The notes beneath the pieces were generated by a model that was not told the origin of the DNA, searched no databases, and saw only the letters and a program-made list of their open reading frames with translations. A stretch of DNA of 64,000 nucleotides, taken from NCBI GenBank assembly GCA_030737875.1, contig CM060918.1, positions 769,600,552 to 769,664,551 on the forward strand, written 5' to 3'. Source of the DNA: Allium sativum. Taxonomy: Eukaryota > Streptophyta > Magnoliopsida > Asparagales > Amaryllidaceae. Both the position numbers and the translations under genes were made by a program. This document shows, piece by piece, positions 50,072-62,552 of this stretch (within the stretch, counting starts at the first letter, position 1; every line of letters starts with the position of its first letter).

Positions 50072-50170
50072 CACTACAAGAAGCGGCTGAAACTGCAACG
50101 GGGGAGGGCGACGGCTTGCGACGGCTAAAAAAGCGCCCGTCGCAAGCCGTTGCACGGGACGAGATAATTA
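50072..50170 (+). repeat. CACTA-2 left terminus and subterminal repeats
   Basis: The terminal repeat is followed by GGCGACGGCTTGCGACGG and inverted copies such as CCGTCGCAAGCCGTTGC. Subterminal repeats of this kind bind transposase in En/Spm. Confidence 0.85.
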
Positions 50171-51455
50171 ACTGTTACTCCTTCTTCCCCAAATCACTTC
50201 TGCAACGAAAAAAAAACCCTCTCTCCGCCGTCGCTCCCCCTTGCTCCGATTTCAGCCCCTCCAATCCTCTCAAATCGTGCCGGTATGTCTTCTAAACTCT
50301 ATTTCATGTTTAATTAGGGTTATTTAGAGTTATTTAGGGTTAATTTGTATGTTTAAATTGGGTTGTAAATTCAGTGTCTATGGACATGAAATTGGTTGTC
50401 TTGTGAGATGCATATGATGTTGCTTTTGTTATACATTGATTTGAGAATAAGTGGAATTGATTAGGAGGTTGAAATCATTGATTATCACATATGTACTTTG
50501 ATTTAGGAGCATGAAAACGACGATTATCAAGTATGTAAACGTGATTGGTTTGCTGTAGTAACTTGATTATGATTATCACATATTTATAACGTAACACCTT
50601 AAATTTGAATTGAAATTAAATAATTAACTTGAAAGCTTAGTTTGTATTTCAAAAATTGAAACTAATTTATTAAAATTAACTTCATAATTTATACATTAAA
50701 CTAAAATTAACTAAAACTAATTTATACTTCATAATTTTCACTGTCATGTTATTTTACAAATTGAAATTAGGCTAAAATATTATATAAACGCTATGTAGTT
50801 AACGCGCGAGCGTAGACGGAAAAAGGCGTAAGGCGCAACTAAGGGGCTTTTTTGAAGTTTAAGGCGCACCTATTAACAAAGCGCAAAAAAGCCCAAAGCA
50901 CATAAAGCGCGCTTTTTTCATTTGAATTGTTTTTTTGATTTAAACTTAGGTTAAATGTTTTTTTGACTATTTATGTGAACCCCTTAGATAAATTTGGCCC
51001 CGTCCGACATTTGTTGTATATGATCGTTATATGGGTATTCGTTTTTATACAAAACGGAAATCTATATTCATCTGATACAATATTGTTGGATTTGTCCTAG
51101 TATTTCGGACAAGTTACAAATATAATAACGTAAGCATATTTTATAAATCATTCCAGGTTAAACGGTTAACAAAATTTCGATGGCACTTCCTTTTTGTTCC
51201 CTGTGTACACGCATTTGTGTACGATACAGGGACCAAAGGGAAGTGCTGCCGAAATTTTGTAGAACCGTTTAACCTGAAATGATTTATAAAATATACTTGC
51301 GTTATTATATTTGTAATGGGAAGTAGGTAGACTGGCCGTCAAAGCAAAAAGGTAATAAACGAAAACATGTAGTAGTTATAAATGAAATTTTACAAGATTT
51401 CAATTAATATAGTATTCGATCGAATTTTCTAACATATTTGTTGAAAATCAGGAAA
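50171..51455 (+). promoter_or_regulatory. CACTA-2 5' leader region
   Basis: A CT-rich block (about 50200-50282) looks like a 5' untranslated exon; it ends at a donor GTATGT. An acceptor ATCAG ends at 51450, a few bases before the transposase ATG, suggesting a 1.2-kb leader intron. A GCGC-rich patch lies at 50800-50920. The large inverted repeat at 51114-51316 is inside this intron. Confidence 0.35.
51114..51316. repeat. 203-bp near-perfect inverted repeat (hairpin)
   Basis: Arms of about 98 bp run from TTACAAATATAATAACG to its complement, with roughly 90% pairing by eye and a few-base loop near GCATTT. No flanking TSD is evident, so a MITE insertion is possible but not shown. Transcribed as an intron, it would fold into a long hairpin. 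Confidence 0.8.
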
Positions 51456-54400
51456 ATGTCCGATTATTTTCGTGATCGTAGTTGGATGTATCAACCCCGA
51501 ACCGGTAAGAAAGGGTCGATAAAGAAACATTTTTTTAATGGGGTCCAAGAATTTATTAGATTCGCTATATCTAACAATCGGGGCAACGTAGACGTTCGTT
51601 GTCCGTGTAGTAAGTGCAAACATCTGAAGCATTGGAAGCCAGATGTAGTAGAAGTACATCTGTATAAATTCGGTTTTGTATCGAATTATTACTTTTGGGA
51701 TCGTCATGGAGAACTTGTTCAACCTACGTCAGACCCTGTAGTGGTAGAGGACGATAGTACAATGATGAACGATAATACAATGATGAATCCGATAGAAAAT
51801 ATGGTGCGAGATGCAGCACGATCAATGTTTCCTAACATTGGTCCGCAAGGCGACGATGAGAATGAAAATGTTGAAGAACTAACGGCGGAAGCGAAAAAAA
51901 TTTATGATTTATTGAATTCTGCTAAGAGGCCATTGTGGGAAGGATGTACAAGCGGAACCGAATTGTCTGTAACCGCCGAATTCATCACTATGAAATCAAA
52001 ATTCAATCTTACAGAAGCTGCATTTACAGCAGTTGTACAAACTGCAAAAAAACATATGCCACCCAATAATTTGATATGCGATAGTCATTATAAAGTGAAA
52101 AAACTTATGTCTGCTTTTGGACTACCGTATCATAAGATAGATACATGTGTTAAAGGTTGCATGTTGTATTGGAAAGAAGACGCTCAACGTAAAAGATGCA
52201 AATATTGCAACGAATAAAGATATAAACCAAGGAAAAAGAAAGGAAAAGAAGTTCCGTATAAAAGAATGCATTACCTACCCATAACTCCTAGACTTCAACG
52301 ACTATATGCATCTTCTGCTACAGCGTGTCATATGCGATGGCATAGCGTGAGAACAGCAGAAGAAGGAACTATGATACATCCGTCTGATGGTGAAGCATGG
52401 AAACACTTTGATAGGACTTATCCTGAATTTGCTGCAGAGAGCCGTAATGTTAGGCTTGGTTTATGCACGGATGGGTTTTCGCCATTTTCTCAGTTTGGTA
52501 GTAAATATTCATCATGGCCTATCATTGTTACTCCTTATAACTTACCTCCATGGATGTGTATGAAAAATCCATATATGTTTCTAGCGGTTGTCGTCCCCGG
52601 TCCCGATGATCCGACACAAGGAATTGATGTTTATCTACAACCGTTGATTGAAGAGTTGAAAATACTGTGGCATGAAGGAGTCGAAACGTACGACGTTTCG
52701 AGAAAAAGAAATTTTCGTATGTTTGCATCTATATTATGGACTATTAGTGATTTTCCCGCGTATGGCATGCTTTCGGTTGGAGCACTGCTGGACGTCTAGC
52801 TTGTCCTCATTGTATGGAGGAGACACGAGCATTTTCATTAAAGTATGGAAAAAAAATTCTTGGTTTGACTGTCATCGATGCTTTCTACATATTAATCATA
52901 AATTTAGAACGGATAAAAAAAACTTTAAAGCTAACAGAATAGAGACTATGTTATCGCCTAAAGTTTGGACAAGTGAAGAGGTATATGATATTGTTAGTGA
53001 GTACCCAAAGAAACATGATGTTGGAAAGCAGGTTGAAATTCCAGGTAAATCGGACATTCATAATTGGTGCAAACAAAGTATATTTTGGGAGTTACCTTAC
53101 TGGAAAAATCTAAAACTTCGACATAATATTGACGTGATGCACAATGAAAAAAATGTTTTTGATAACGTTTTTAATACAGTGTTGAATGTAAATGGGAAAA
53201 CCAAGGACGATGCGAATTCGAGACGTGATATATTACACTTTTGTAAACGGCCGGAACTGCACTTGTATGACGAGAATAAAAAACCTAAAGCATGTTATGA
53301 GCTAGACAACATGCAAGTACAACTCGTGCTAAAGTGGGTGGAAGGATTACGATGTCCTGACGGGATTTCTTCTAACCTCCGTAGATGTGTAGACTTTAAA
53401 AACAGTATATTGAATGGAATGAAAAGCCATGATTGCCATATCATGATGGAATACTTTTTACCTGTGATTTTCAAGGAATTGTTGCCTACAAAAATCTGGA
53501 GTGTAATAACAGAGTTAAGTTTGTTTTATAAACAACTATGTTCAACGACGTTAAAGGTTGATCGTCTACGTAAGCTTGAGTTAGAAATCCCTGTACTGAT
53601 CTGCAAACTCGAAAAAATATTTCCACCTGGTTTTTTTAATGTAATGGAGCATTTACCTATTCATCTTCCGTCCGAAGCACTCCTTAGAGGTCCAGTCCAA
53701 TATGGATGGATGTATCCATTTGAGAGGTAATTTTGTATATAATTTTAATAATCGTGATAGATTACACCTTAGATTATTGTACCAACATAATAAATTATTT
53801 AATCTTATTATAGGTACTTGAATCATTTGAAGAAAAAAATTAGGCAAAACGCTCGAGTAGAAGGTTCGATTTGCAAATCGTACCTTGAAGAAGAAGCTTC
53901 ATTTTTTTCTCTCATTATTTTAGTGAAGATGTGAACTTGTCTTTTGTAACTGTTCCCCGTAATGAAGTCGCTGTTGAACATGAGTCTTCTCAAACAATGT
54001 TATCTATTTTTAGACAATATGGAAGACCTACAGGAAAATGTGTGGAAATATGGCTAAGCGATAAAGATTACAAAGTGGCACACACATATGTTTTGTTAAA
54101 TTGTGCGAAAGTTGCACCATTTGTCAGGTGATACTAAATTCATAAACATTTTAATTATATATTTATTTGTCTCTATTAATAAAAAAGGAACATAACACAT
54201 ATTTGCAGTATCTACGAATCACAATATCCATCTGGTGATCTCAGTAAAGACTTTGCTGGATGGTTCTCAGACTATGTTCATGATCCAAAAAACTCTGTTG
54301 TTAACGAAGGATTACGACATCTTGCTATCGGACCAAAAAGAAATGTCAAAACTTATCCAATATACTTTGTCAATGGTTTTAAATTCAATACCGATGACTA

Positions 54401-54959
54401 CGGAGCTGAAAAATTAACGTATAACAGCGGTGTATTTGACAAGGGTAGTGATGATCCAGAGGAGCATATAAAGGATTTTTACGGCATCTTAACGCAAGTT
54501 GTAGAGTTGACATATTATGTTCAGCCCGTAGAGAAAATTTATCTATTCAAATGCAATTGGTTTAGCACTGTTCCTGGTTCTGGAATTAACGTGCACAAAG
54601 ATTATAAGCTAATCGAAATAAGGCATACGTCGCATTACTATAAATATGATCCTTTTGTGTTAGCTAAGCAAGCATTACAAGTCTATTTTGCTCCGTATCC
54701 GTCCTTAAAAAAAGATAAAGCAGATTGGTGGGATGTTTTTAAAGCAAAGGCAAGATTTACATTTGATGGAAATAATATTCCAGACGAAGTGGCGTATCAA
54801 GAGGATCTAGATCCAAATACCGAAATAATAATAGCTGATGACATTGATGTAGGGCCGTTGAATGATGAAGCGAATGTATTAGTAGATGCATTTGTAAGTA
54901 CTGAAGAAAATGATATAGAGTATGAGACTGAGTCTGAATCCGAACAAGATGAAGACTGA
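51456..54959 (+). pseudogene. TNP2-like CACTA transposase, lightly broken
   Basis: This is the enzyme that cuts and joins CACTA ends. I chose the ATG at 51456 because it opens SDYFRDRSWMY, the start of the transposase-associated domain, with CPCSKCKHLKHW. The Transposase_21 (TNP2) region follows, with CTDGFSPFSQFG and HNIDVMHNEKNVFDNV holding likely catalytic aspartates, then DUF4218 (MEHLPIHLP) and DUF4216 (NSGVFDKG). The end is acidic, stopping at 54957-54959. Two introns are inferred: 53727-53813 and 54128-54208. Lesions: an in-frame TAA at 52215-52217, and frameshifts near 52775 (G pair), at the A8 run 52849-52856, and at the T7 run 53902-53908. All else is colinear with the family. Confidence 0.9.
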
Positions 54960-55223
54960 TGTTATAAGTACTTATGTTATGTATTATTATGAGCTATGTA
55001 TTATGTTATGTACTATTCTGAGCTATGTAATTAATAATGATGTTGATTGTTCTTAGCTAGGAATTTACTTACGTTATTTACTATTCTGATTTATGTAATG
55101 ATAATGTTGACTATGTATGTTATGCAATATTGTTCTTCTCGTTTACGAATTATGTAATGATAGCGATGACTGATGTTAATAATTCAAGTTATTTTGTATG
55201 CACATTATATGATTGCAACAGAT

Positions 55224-56890
55224 ATGTCGGATGATAGACAGCGACGACGATCGAGGAGTACATCTCAGCCTACTCCTTCACCATCTCCACATACTCCTTC
55301 ACCATCTCAGCATACTCCTTCGCCAGGAGCAGGTCCGAGCAGCTTTGTTCCAGATCAGCGTACTCCTGTGTAGATTGTTCCCAAAAGTGCCGGGTAAATT
55401 TCAATTTAATTTTATTTCAATTTGGATTATTCAAAATATATGATCAAATTTTTATATCAACATCTACGCAGAGGATTACAGTTTCAGCCAACACAGTTCG
55501 TATTAGATATATCGAGGAATTCTTACATAAGCAGGATGTCGGGGGCTTGGCCGCATTGGGATTCTATTCCACCCCATATTAAGAATGCCATTCTGGCTGA
55601 TGTACTTGTAAGTAATTTTTTAAACGAGTGTTGAAAATTGATATACTGTAAATAATTGAAAATAAATCTAATATGCAGGCCGTTGTCCGTGTTGAGGAGC
55701 ATGACATGAACACTTTTTTGGATATTTGGAATACGAAGATACGTAAAAATTATCGGGAGACAATTTCAAGGGCGAAGACAGGTGGAAAAAAGCCTTCGTG
55801 GATGAGTGATGATGTTTGGGCAGCATTTCAACAGTACTGGCAGATGGAAAAAGCTAAAGTAAGATATAATGAAAATATTTACATTTATATTGATTGCAGT
55901 ATTTTACATAATCGTGTATCAAATGTAATAGGAAGTAGCATCCAGAAATAAAGCGAACAGAGAAAAGAATCCTGGTCTACACCGTGGTGGCTCTAAATCA
56001 TTTCAAGATCATAGGAGAGAATTGGTATAAATTTTAAATATTTGTAGCTTATGTTCACGTTAAAATTTAGTGTATATCATTTATTCATATTTTCAATAAT
56101 TTTATTACTGTATGTTTACTCAGCATGCAAAGATCGGAAGAGAGCCTTCGATGGCAGAGGTATTCAGACGTACACATGCGGTGGAGCGTACCGACGAGGA
56201 AGGAAATGTTACGTATGAATGGGCGGATTCGAAGAGTGCGGGTGTAATGGTAAATATGCTTATCCGTATGAATTAAAATGTTTCATATTCGTTCATATCG
56301 CAATATATAAGTAAATTTTACAACATTGGTGTTAAAATTATATTGGTATGTAGGAGAGATACTACACAGAGTCTACTAGAGTGTTGCAGGCTAGTGGACA
56401 AGAGGAGCTTACAGTCGCGCAGTCTGATCGTATATGGGACTCTATCATAAAGCCGCCTTCTCGTAACAGGCGATATGGATACGGTAATCAGGAGGTAAGA
56501 CTTAAATTACAAACTTAATAATTTACAACGATGTGATGCCATAAATATATAAATTGTGGGTATTAATTAGTGCATTTTATATTAATGTTTTGAATTGGAA
56601 ACATAACGCGTTTTATTTTACAATCAGGAGCTAATAAATTTAATGTGAACTTAATTATTTCGCAGGCTACTCAGAGTGCTTTTAGGAGGTCAATGGAGGA
56701 GGAGACTATTGCTCGGATGCAGGAGCAGATGAACGAAATGATGGACTGGCGAAAAACCCAGATGCAACATGACGTAGATGAGCGCATTGCAGCTTACTTT
56801 CAGGAGTATGGGTTTATGCCTGGGCAGGGAGGAGATGCTACAAGTGAAGGAGGCGAAGACGACGACGACGACGAGGCGGCGGAAGATTAG
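55224..56890 (+). pseudogene. Second CACTA gene, Transposase_24 (Ptta/En/Spm) type
   Basis: This family is the partner protein of TNP2 in plant CACTA elements and is thought to bind subterminal repeats. Seven exons fit: 55224-55393, 55472-55607, 55679-55858, 55932-56024, 56124-56249, 56354-56494 and 56666-56890, all with GT/AG borders and compatible phases. Exon 1 is serine/proline/threonine-rich (PSPSPHTPS). The middle carries PHWDSIPPHIKNAIL, NREKNPGLHRGGSKSF and GREPSMAEVFRRTH, typical of the domain. The last exon is a probable coiled coil (EEETIARMQEQMNEMM) with an acidic end. One lesion is seen: TAG at 55371-55373 in exon 1. It lies 264 bp after TNP2, same strand. Confidence 0.85.
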
Positions 56891-57556
56891 TTTGGATGAC
56901 ATGTACTTTGGTTTATGCTTAGGTATGTACATATACTTTGCTTTCATGACGATATGGTATGTTTGACGATGTTATGGTGTGTTTTGGTGACGTTATGGTG
57001 TGTTTTCATGACGATATGGTATGTTTTGATGTGTATGACGACGATATATGACGATGGATATAGTGTTTTGGATGTTATGTGATGATATTTTATGATGGTG
57101 GTTTTAATTTTGGTTTCTTTTTCATTTGGTTTGAGTTGGTGACGAATTGATGGGATAATAGTGGTCTGATAGTGGCCAATGTGATGGTATTGGATTGGTT
57201 TGTGGTTGTGTGGCTTGAAGGAATGGAACTGCTGTTTGCGGTGCAAATTTTTTTTTCCAGAATTGCGATGGTTTGCGACGGCTTGCGACGCCAATTTGGT
57301 TGGTATATTGCGACGGCTTGCGACGGCCACTTTGTAACGCTTAACAACGGTTTGCGACGGCTTGGCGGTAAAATCAACTACTTGCCACGTAAGCAATTTA
57401 CCGTTTCCAGCCGTCGCTAAAATGGCAACGGAGCCGTCGCTCAAGCCGTTGCAATTTTGGCATCGCGACGACTAAAATTGCGACGGCACTTTGCGACGGC
57501 TTGCGACGGCCGCCAACGCCTATCAGCCGTCGCAATTCCCTGTGCATTTTGTAGTG
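56891..57556 (-). repeat. CACTA-2 3' region, minisatellite and right terminus
   Basis: About four loose 26-bp units around GATATGGTATGTTTT occupy 56944-57060. Dense TTGCGACGGC and GCCGTCGC motifs fill 57262-57540. The element ends TTTTGTAGTG, followed by the TSD CAA. Confidence 0.8.
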
Positions 57557-58126
57557 CAACCATAAATTGAAGCGTTGAAATAAAAGAAAAACGACGAACA
57601 TTTTCAATTCTTAATATCTTCAGTTCTTAACATTTACAATTTTAATGAATATCAACCAAAATTTGAAGTGTTGGATAGTATTTTACCTATTTTTCGTTGC
57701 TACTCTATTGCAGAACTCCTCTCACCCCTTGTAAGATAAAAAAGAGTTGCCAGCATATTTCATTCACCATGGACAACTTGAGCCCTCTATAACCATTAAC
57801 TCTTGCCTTTTGCCACTGACATCAGCACACAACCAAGCTTACTGGCCAACCTCTTCTCCTCTAAACATAACCCATTCAAAATAATATCTTTACACTTCAT
57901 CTTCTGTGGAAACAGTACACCCACTTACATCCTTTTCATCGACCTGAACAACAACCACACATTGTCCTTCCTTATCACCAAAACCTACTTAACTAATGGT
58001 GCTAGCTATCGTTGTATACCAATCAATCCGATAACCTACTTAAACTAAAAGAAAATGCATTTTACTAATAATAATAAAAGTAAGAAGGAAGTATACGGCT
58101 AATTATCGCTGGATACCAGTCAATCT
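57557..58126. other. Unassigned, possible decayed gene fragment
   Basis: The minus strand near 57890-57970 reads GQCVVVVQVDEKDVSGCTVS, but stops follow and no family is recognised. A segment near 58010-58045 (ATACCAATCAATCC, then CCTACTTAAACT) recurs, diverged, around the TRIM target site, so the TRIM landed in a duplicated stretch. Confidence 0.25.
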
Positions 58127-58652
58127 TGTTAGGATTGCCTTGCATGTTGTTAAGGAAGGAATGACAGTTTGAATATAAAGTTCCATCCACATCATGGAAT
58201 AAATTGGAAGGAGTGGAGTACAAATATGAGTTGGTAGACACATAACAATAGAGATTTCTTTTGTTACATGGATGTGTATGCTAACCCATATGCATGTGTC
58301 CTATGCAAAAAGAAGGGGGATTTTGTTCCGACCGTCATTACATAATAGTGGTATCGGAGCCAAAGGTTACGAACTGGATCATGCAAACAAGGTAGTGCTC
58401 TCAAAAGTTACTCAAAAGATTCGAGTCAAGAAGGAGACTGTTAGGATTGTCTCTCATGTTATTAAGGAAGGAATGTTGGTTTGAATATAAAGTCCAACAT
58501 CACGAAATAAATTGAAGGAGTGGAGTACAAATATGAGCTGGTAGGAACGTAACAATAGAGATCTCTTTCGTTACAAGGATGCGTGTCAACTTATATGTTT
58601 GCGCCCTATGCTGGAAGGAAGGTGGCTTTCTTTCGACCGTCCTTACATAACA
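58127..58652 (+). mobile_element. TRIM (terminal-repeat retrotransposon in miniature, 526 bp)
   Basis: LTRs at 58127-58347 (221 bp) and 58439-58652 (214 bp) both start TGTTAGGATTG; the 3' one ends CATAACA. Between them lie a PBS TGGTATCGGAGCC (58349-58361; one base off the usual TGGTATCAGAGCC), about 60 bp of spacer, and a purine tract AAGAAGGAGAC next to the 3' LTR. The TSD is AATCT/AATCC (4 of 5). There is no coding capacity, as is normal for TRIMs. LTR differences show it is not new. Confidence 0.8.
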
Positions 58653-59699
58653 AATCCTGACCTGCTTAAACTGAAGGTGCTATTTGATTTCCAATTGTGG
58701 AAGTATGATATTTTCTTCGATGATAATACGTCATACAGTTGGAAAGTAGCCATATAGTAAACCAAAACTTTTTGAAATACAAATTCAATATATTGTCTGC
58801 TAGTAATTATCAATATGATTAGGGGTACTCCATTTTCTAAATTACTCCATTTTTCTAAATGCCATACAGTTGTTTGAACAACTAAACATTAAACCACTAA
58901 GTTGAACTAATGTACAATACCTGCAGCAAGCTAACCAAATGTTGAAAACAACCTCCCCTCTTCAACCATGTTCTTGCAACTATACAAGTTAATTAAATTT
59001 AATAAAAAACTAAGTGAGTTAACTACCACCTGCATACATAGTTAATTCTGAATAACAAGTAAAGCAATGTCAATGAACAAGTTGATGACTACACGAATAC
59101 ATGGTTATTTCCAAATAACATAGTAAGAGATGTTTGTAAACAAGCTGAACGAGTTGATGACCCCATGGATATATAGGGACATAGTACAAATACAAAGGAA
59201 ACTATATCATGAAACCATATCATAAATTATGAATACGAGCTCCCATTTTTACAAATTGTAAATACATGAATACAAACTGCTAATATGAACAGAAACTATT
59301 AAAGTGTGAACATATATAAAACGTCAATATGAATACAAATGTCAGTGCATAAACACAAACATTCAATACATGAAAACAGACAATAATTACATTTAACACA
59401 AACTTTATACATAAGAAACCATATCATAAAACACAAATGAGTAGAGGAAATCAAACATTTAATTATAGTACTATTGTTTTCAAGTCATGATACAGGAAAC
59501 CATACCATTTTTACATTAAAAAGAGAAGGGTGAATTAATCTTAATTACTGTAATTTATTAACTCGTAGTAGAGCTGTCTCACTATTAATGCTACAAAGAA
59601 CAAAAATAAATGTTGAATGCATAACTAAATACAAAATGGTAAAAAGAAAATAAGTAAATTTAGTTTGCCAATCCTTCAATAAGAAAATATGACGGCTCT
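58653..59699. other. Unassigned AT-rich sequence before element D
   Basis: No gene, tandem array or LTR pair recognised. The left end of the D LTR lies somewhere in or near the last 200 bp. Confidence 0.4.
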
Positions 59700-59885
59700 G
59701 CTTACCACTTACTCATATGTATCATTGGACTTGGGCTTCGGGCTTCATGGGTTCAGCCCATCTTTTTTGTTTCTCTTTTATAAATAGCCGTGTGTAATAA
59801 TATGAAGACGTATGTTCATTTTAACAATACAATATCAATATCTTGCTGTAATAAAAACTTCTGTTCATCAATATTTGATTTCTCA
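59700..59885 (+). repeat. Element D 5' LTR (3' part, left edge unresolved)
   Basis: TATAAATA at 59779-59786 is a good TATA box. The LTR ends TTTCTCA at 59885, just before the PBS. The 3' LTR is off-window, so no comparison is possible. Confidence 0.55.
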
Positions 59886-59888
59886 ACT

Positions 59889-59901
59889 TGGTATCAGAGC
59901 C
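59889..59901 (+). other. Primer-binding site of element D
   Basis: TGGTATCAGAGCC, complementary to tRNA-iMet, three bases after the LTR end. Confidence 0.9.
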
Positions 59902-60353
59902 GAGGGCTTGTTCTTGCATTGATCATCAGCAGTGTTGGTCAAATGTTGATCCATCAGAGTAAATTCATCATTTGGATCTCCCTTCATCAAAGCATCAGCC
60001 TCTCATTTGAAGGTTGTTGCCTTATTCTTCAAATCAAGAGCCTCGCCAACAGTAATTGTGGTTGCATCTTGTTTTTAGAACAAGGTTGCAGAGAAAGATC
60101 TGTTTTCTCTCAAGAAACTGATCAAGATACATCAAGAGATCATCAATAGTGGCAAAAGTGTCATCTACAGATTGCCAATCAGGGGTTGTATCCGTTCTTC
60201 TGAAATTAATTGTCATTTCTCATCATTTTGGCAATCTGAGTTGCATTTTTTGCATACTGAAGACTCTGGATTTATCTCAATTCAAAGTTCAAGAGATTAA
60301 ATCTTACCTCTGATTTGTTTCTTAAGTTCTGTTCTTGTTTCCTTGCTGTCATC

Positions 60354-61352
60354 ATGGTTAATCCAGCAGATGATTCAAGCCCACAAGTCTCCAGTAATAG
60401 GAGCCATCAATCTCAGTCTGATCCTTTTCAAGAATTGATGAAGGCCATCATAAAACCTCAAAGTCAGTTAATCTCAATCACTCTTGACGAATACAATTAG
60501 CTGTTATGGAAATTACAGGTTGAAACAGTTGTTAGAGCCTATGGTTTAGAGGATTACATCTTTGAAACAAAGATTGTTCCACCCAAATTTATCAGAGATA
60601 AAGAAGATAAATTAGTAAATAATCCTGAATATATTATGCATCAAAGACAAGATGGTCTTGTGTGTGCATGGATGATGTCTTTTATTGGATCTACTATTTT
60701 ACCACAACTAATAGGGGTCAAGACTGCTCAAGAAGTGTGGGAAACAGTTCAAAGAAACTTCTCTAGTCAATCGTCAGCTAGAGTAATGCATCACAAAAGA
60801 CAACTGCACAGCATAAAGAAAGGTGAATCATCAATGAATGAATACTTACTGAGAGTGAAAAACATTTGTGATCAATTGAGTTCTGCAGGCCAAGGTGTAC
60901 CTGAGTCTGAACAGGTAATGGCTATTGTGAGTGGTCTTGATGATGAGTATGAAGCTATTACTGCCATTATATTATCAATGGATCCAACACCCTCTTTGCA
61001 ATATGTGTACTCTACACTATTGTCTCATGAAGGCAGAATTGAACACAAGAAAAACATTAATACTGATATGTCAGTTAACTACACTTCCTATGGTAGACGA
61101 AAAAATCAAGAAAAAGGAAGTGGTTCAAGAAATCAGAATAATAATCAAAGAGGAGGCTGGTCTGGCAGAGGAAGAAGAGGTGGTAGGAGTAACAATAATA
61201 ATAACAGAATCAGATGTCAAATTTGTGATAAAGTTGGGCACAGTGCTAGCAAGTGTTATTTTAGATATAATTCTAAGTACACTACTTCACAACAAAGTAG
61301 CAATGCAAGTGCAAATATAGTGAATACTTCTAAAGAAAACAGTAAAGCTTAA
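60354..61352 (+). pseudogene. Element D gag region
   Basis: Copia gag forms the particle coat and binds RNA. The ATG at 60354 opens MVNPADDSS. A TAG at 60498-60500 breaks the frame, which continues unchanged to a TAA at 61350-61352. The UBN2-type gag domain is clear, with AWMMSFIGS, AQEVWETVQRNF, LKRQLHS-like MHHKRQLHSIKKGESSMNEY and VSGLDDEYEAI. A basic RGGR stretch and one zinc knuckle CQICDKVGHSASKC (61215-61256) follow. The first stop might be a C-to-T change (CAG to TAG). Confidence 0.85.
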
Positions 61353-61388
61353 GCAGAAATTCTCAATACTGAAGCCTCTAACAGTGAT

Positions 61389-62552
61389 GATGTGTCAGAT
61401 GACTGCTGGTATCCTTATTCTGGTGCAACCAACCATGTTACCAACAATTTCATCAATTTGAACTTGGGAAACAAGAAGTACAAAGGTATGCAAAATCTTA
61501 TTGTTGGTAATGGTAGAATTGCACACATCTCACACACTGGAAATGCAAGTATTGATGGAAATAAACATCTTATTTTAAGAAATTTGCTAAGAGTTCCATC
61601 AATTAAGAAGAATTTAATGAGTGTTTCCCAATTTGCAAAGGATAATAATGTTTATTTTGAATTTTATCCTAATGCATGTATAGTCAAAGACATACTGACT
61701 CAAAAAATTATTTTGCAGGGTAAAGAGGATAGGGGATTATACAGATTTGATTTCAATCATTCAAAAAATTCTGACATTAGAAATAATCCCTGTATTATGT
61801 CTGTTGAAAACAATTCTGATTGCATTAAGAAATTTGATCTGTGGCATTGCAAATTGGGGCATCCCAGTATTAAAATTACCAAACATGTCATGGTGAATAA
61901 TAATCTTTCTGTTAGTAAAGATTCTGATTCTTATTTCTGTACTGCTTGCCAATTGGGAAAGAGTCACAAACTTGCATTTTCAGACTCACAAACCACCTAT
62001 ACTAAACCTCTTGAACTAATAGCCACTGATTTGTGGGGGCTTGCACATATTAGTTCTAACTATGGTCACAAATATTATATATCCTTTATAGATGCTTATT
62101 CTCGATTTGTTTGGATTTATATGCTTAAATCTAAATCTGAGACCAGTAATGTTGTTATTCAATTTATTAATAAAGTAGAAAATCTTACTGGTAATAAGGT
62201 CAAAACCTTCCAAACAGATTGTGGCAGAGAATTTTTACCTTTGAAAACCTTCTTTGAAAAAAAAGGAATTAATCATAGATACACCTGCCCTTATACATCT
62301 GAGCAGAATGGTATTATTGAAAGGAAACACAAACATATTGTTGAAACTGGTATAACTTTGTTAGCTCAAGCATCCATGCCTTTTAAGTATTGGACTGATG
62401 CTTTTCATGCAGCTGTACACTTAATTAATTTAATGCCTACAAAGGTGTTAAAGTTTAAATGTCCTCAAGAAATGCTAACTAATGTTAAACCAGATTACAA
62501 ACATTTTAAAAAAATTTGGATGTCAGTGTTTCCCGTATTTAAGATCTTATAA
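61389..62552 (+). pseudogene. Element D protease and integrase region
   Basis: The protease active site reads YSGATNHVT: tyrosine at 61416-61418 replaces the usual aspartate, so the protease should be dead even if expressed. The GAG-pre-integrase zinc site follows (LWHCKLGHPS and CTACQLGKSHK). The integrase core then shows the acidic triad regions ATDLWG, FQTDCGREF and NGIIERKH. The frame shifts at an A7 run (62508-62514) and closes at 62552. The sequence style is copia, perhaps Ale-like; the lineage is tentative. Confidence 0.85.

Larger units (their letters stand above)
50072..57556 (+). mobile_element. CACTA-2: two-gene CACTA transposon (7485 bp)
   Basis: Both ends begin CACTACAA in inverted orientation, with the GCAACGG/GCGACGG motif at the same distance. 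The TSD is CAA (50069-50071 and 57557-57559). Subterminal TTGCGACGGC motifs are dense at both ends. It carries a TNP2-like transposase and a Transposase_24-type gene in the same direction, the usual autonomous layout. Both genes have a few lesions. Confidence 0.95.

Noticed and set aside
51114..51316. Calling the inverted repeat a definite MITE
   Set aside because: No convincing direct flanking duplication was found, so only the hairpin is reported.
56944..57607. Minus-strand frames over the CACTA-2 right end
   Set aside because: They run through subterminal repeats and minisatellite, antisense to the transposon genes, and show no family features.
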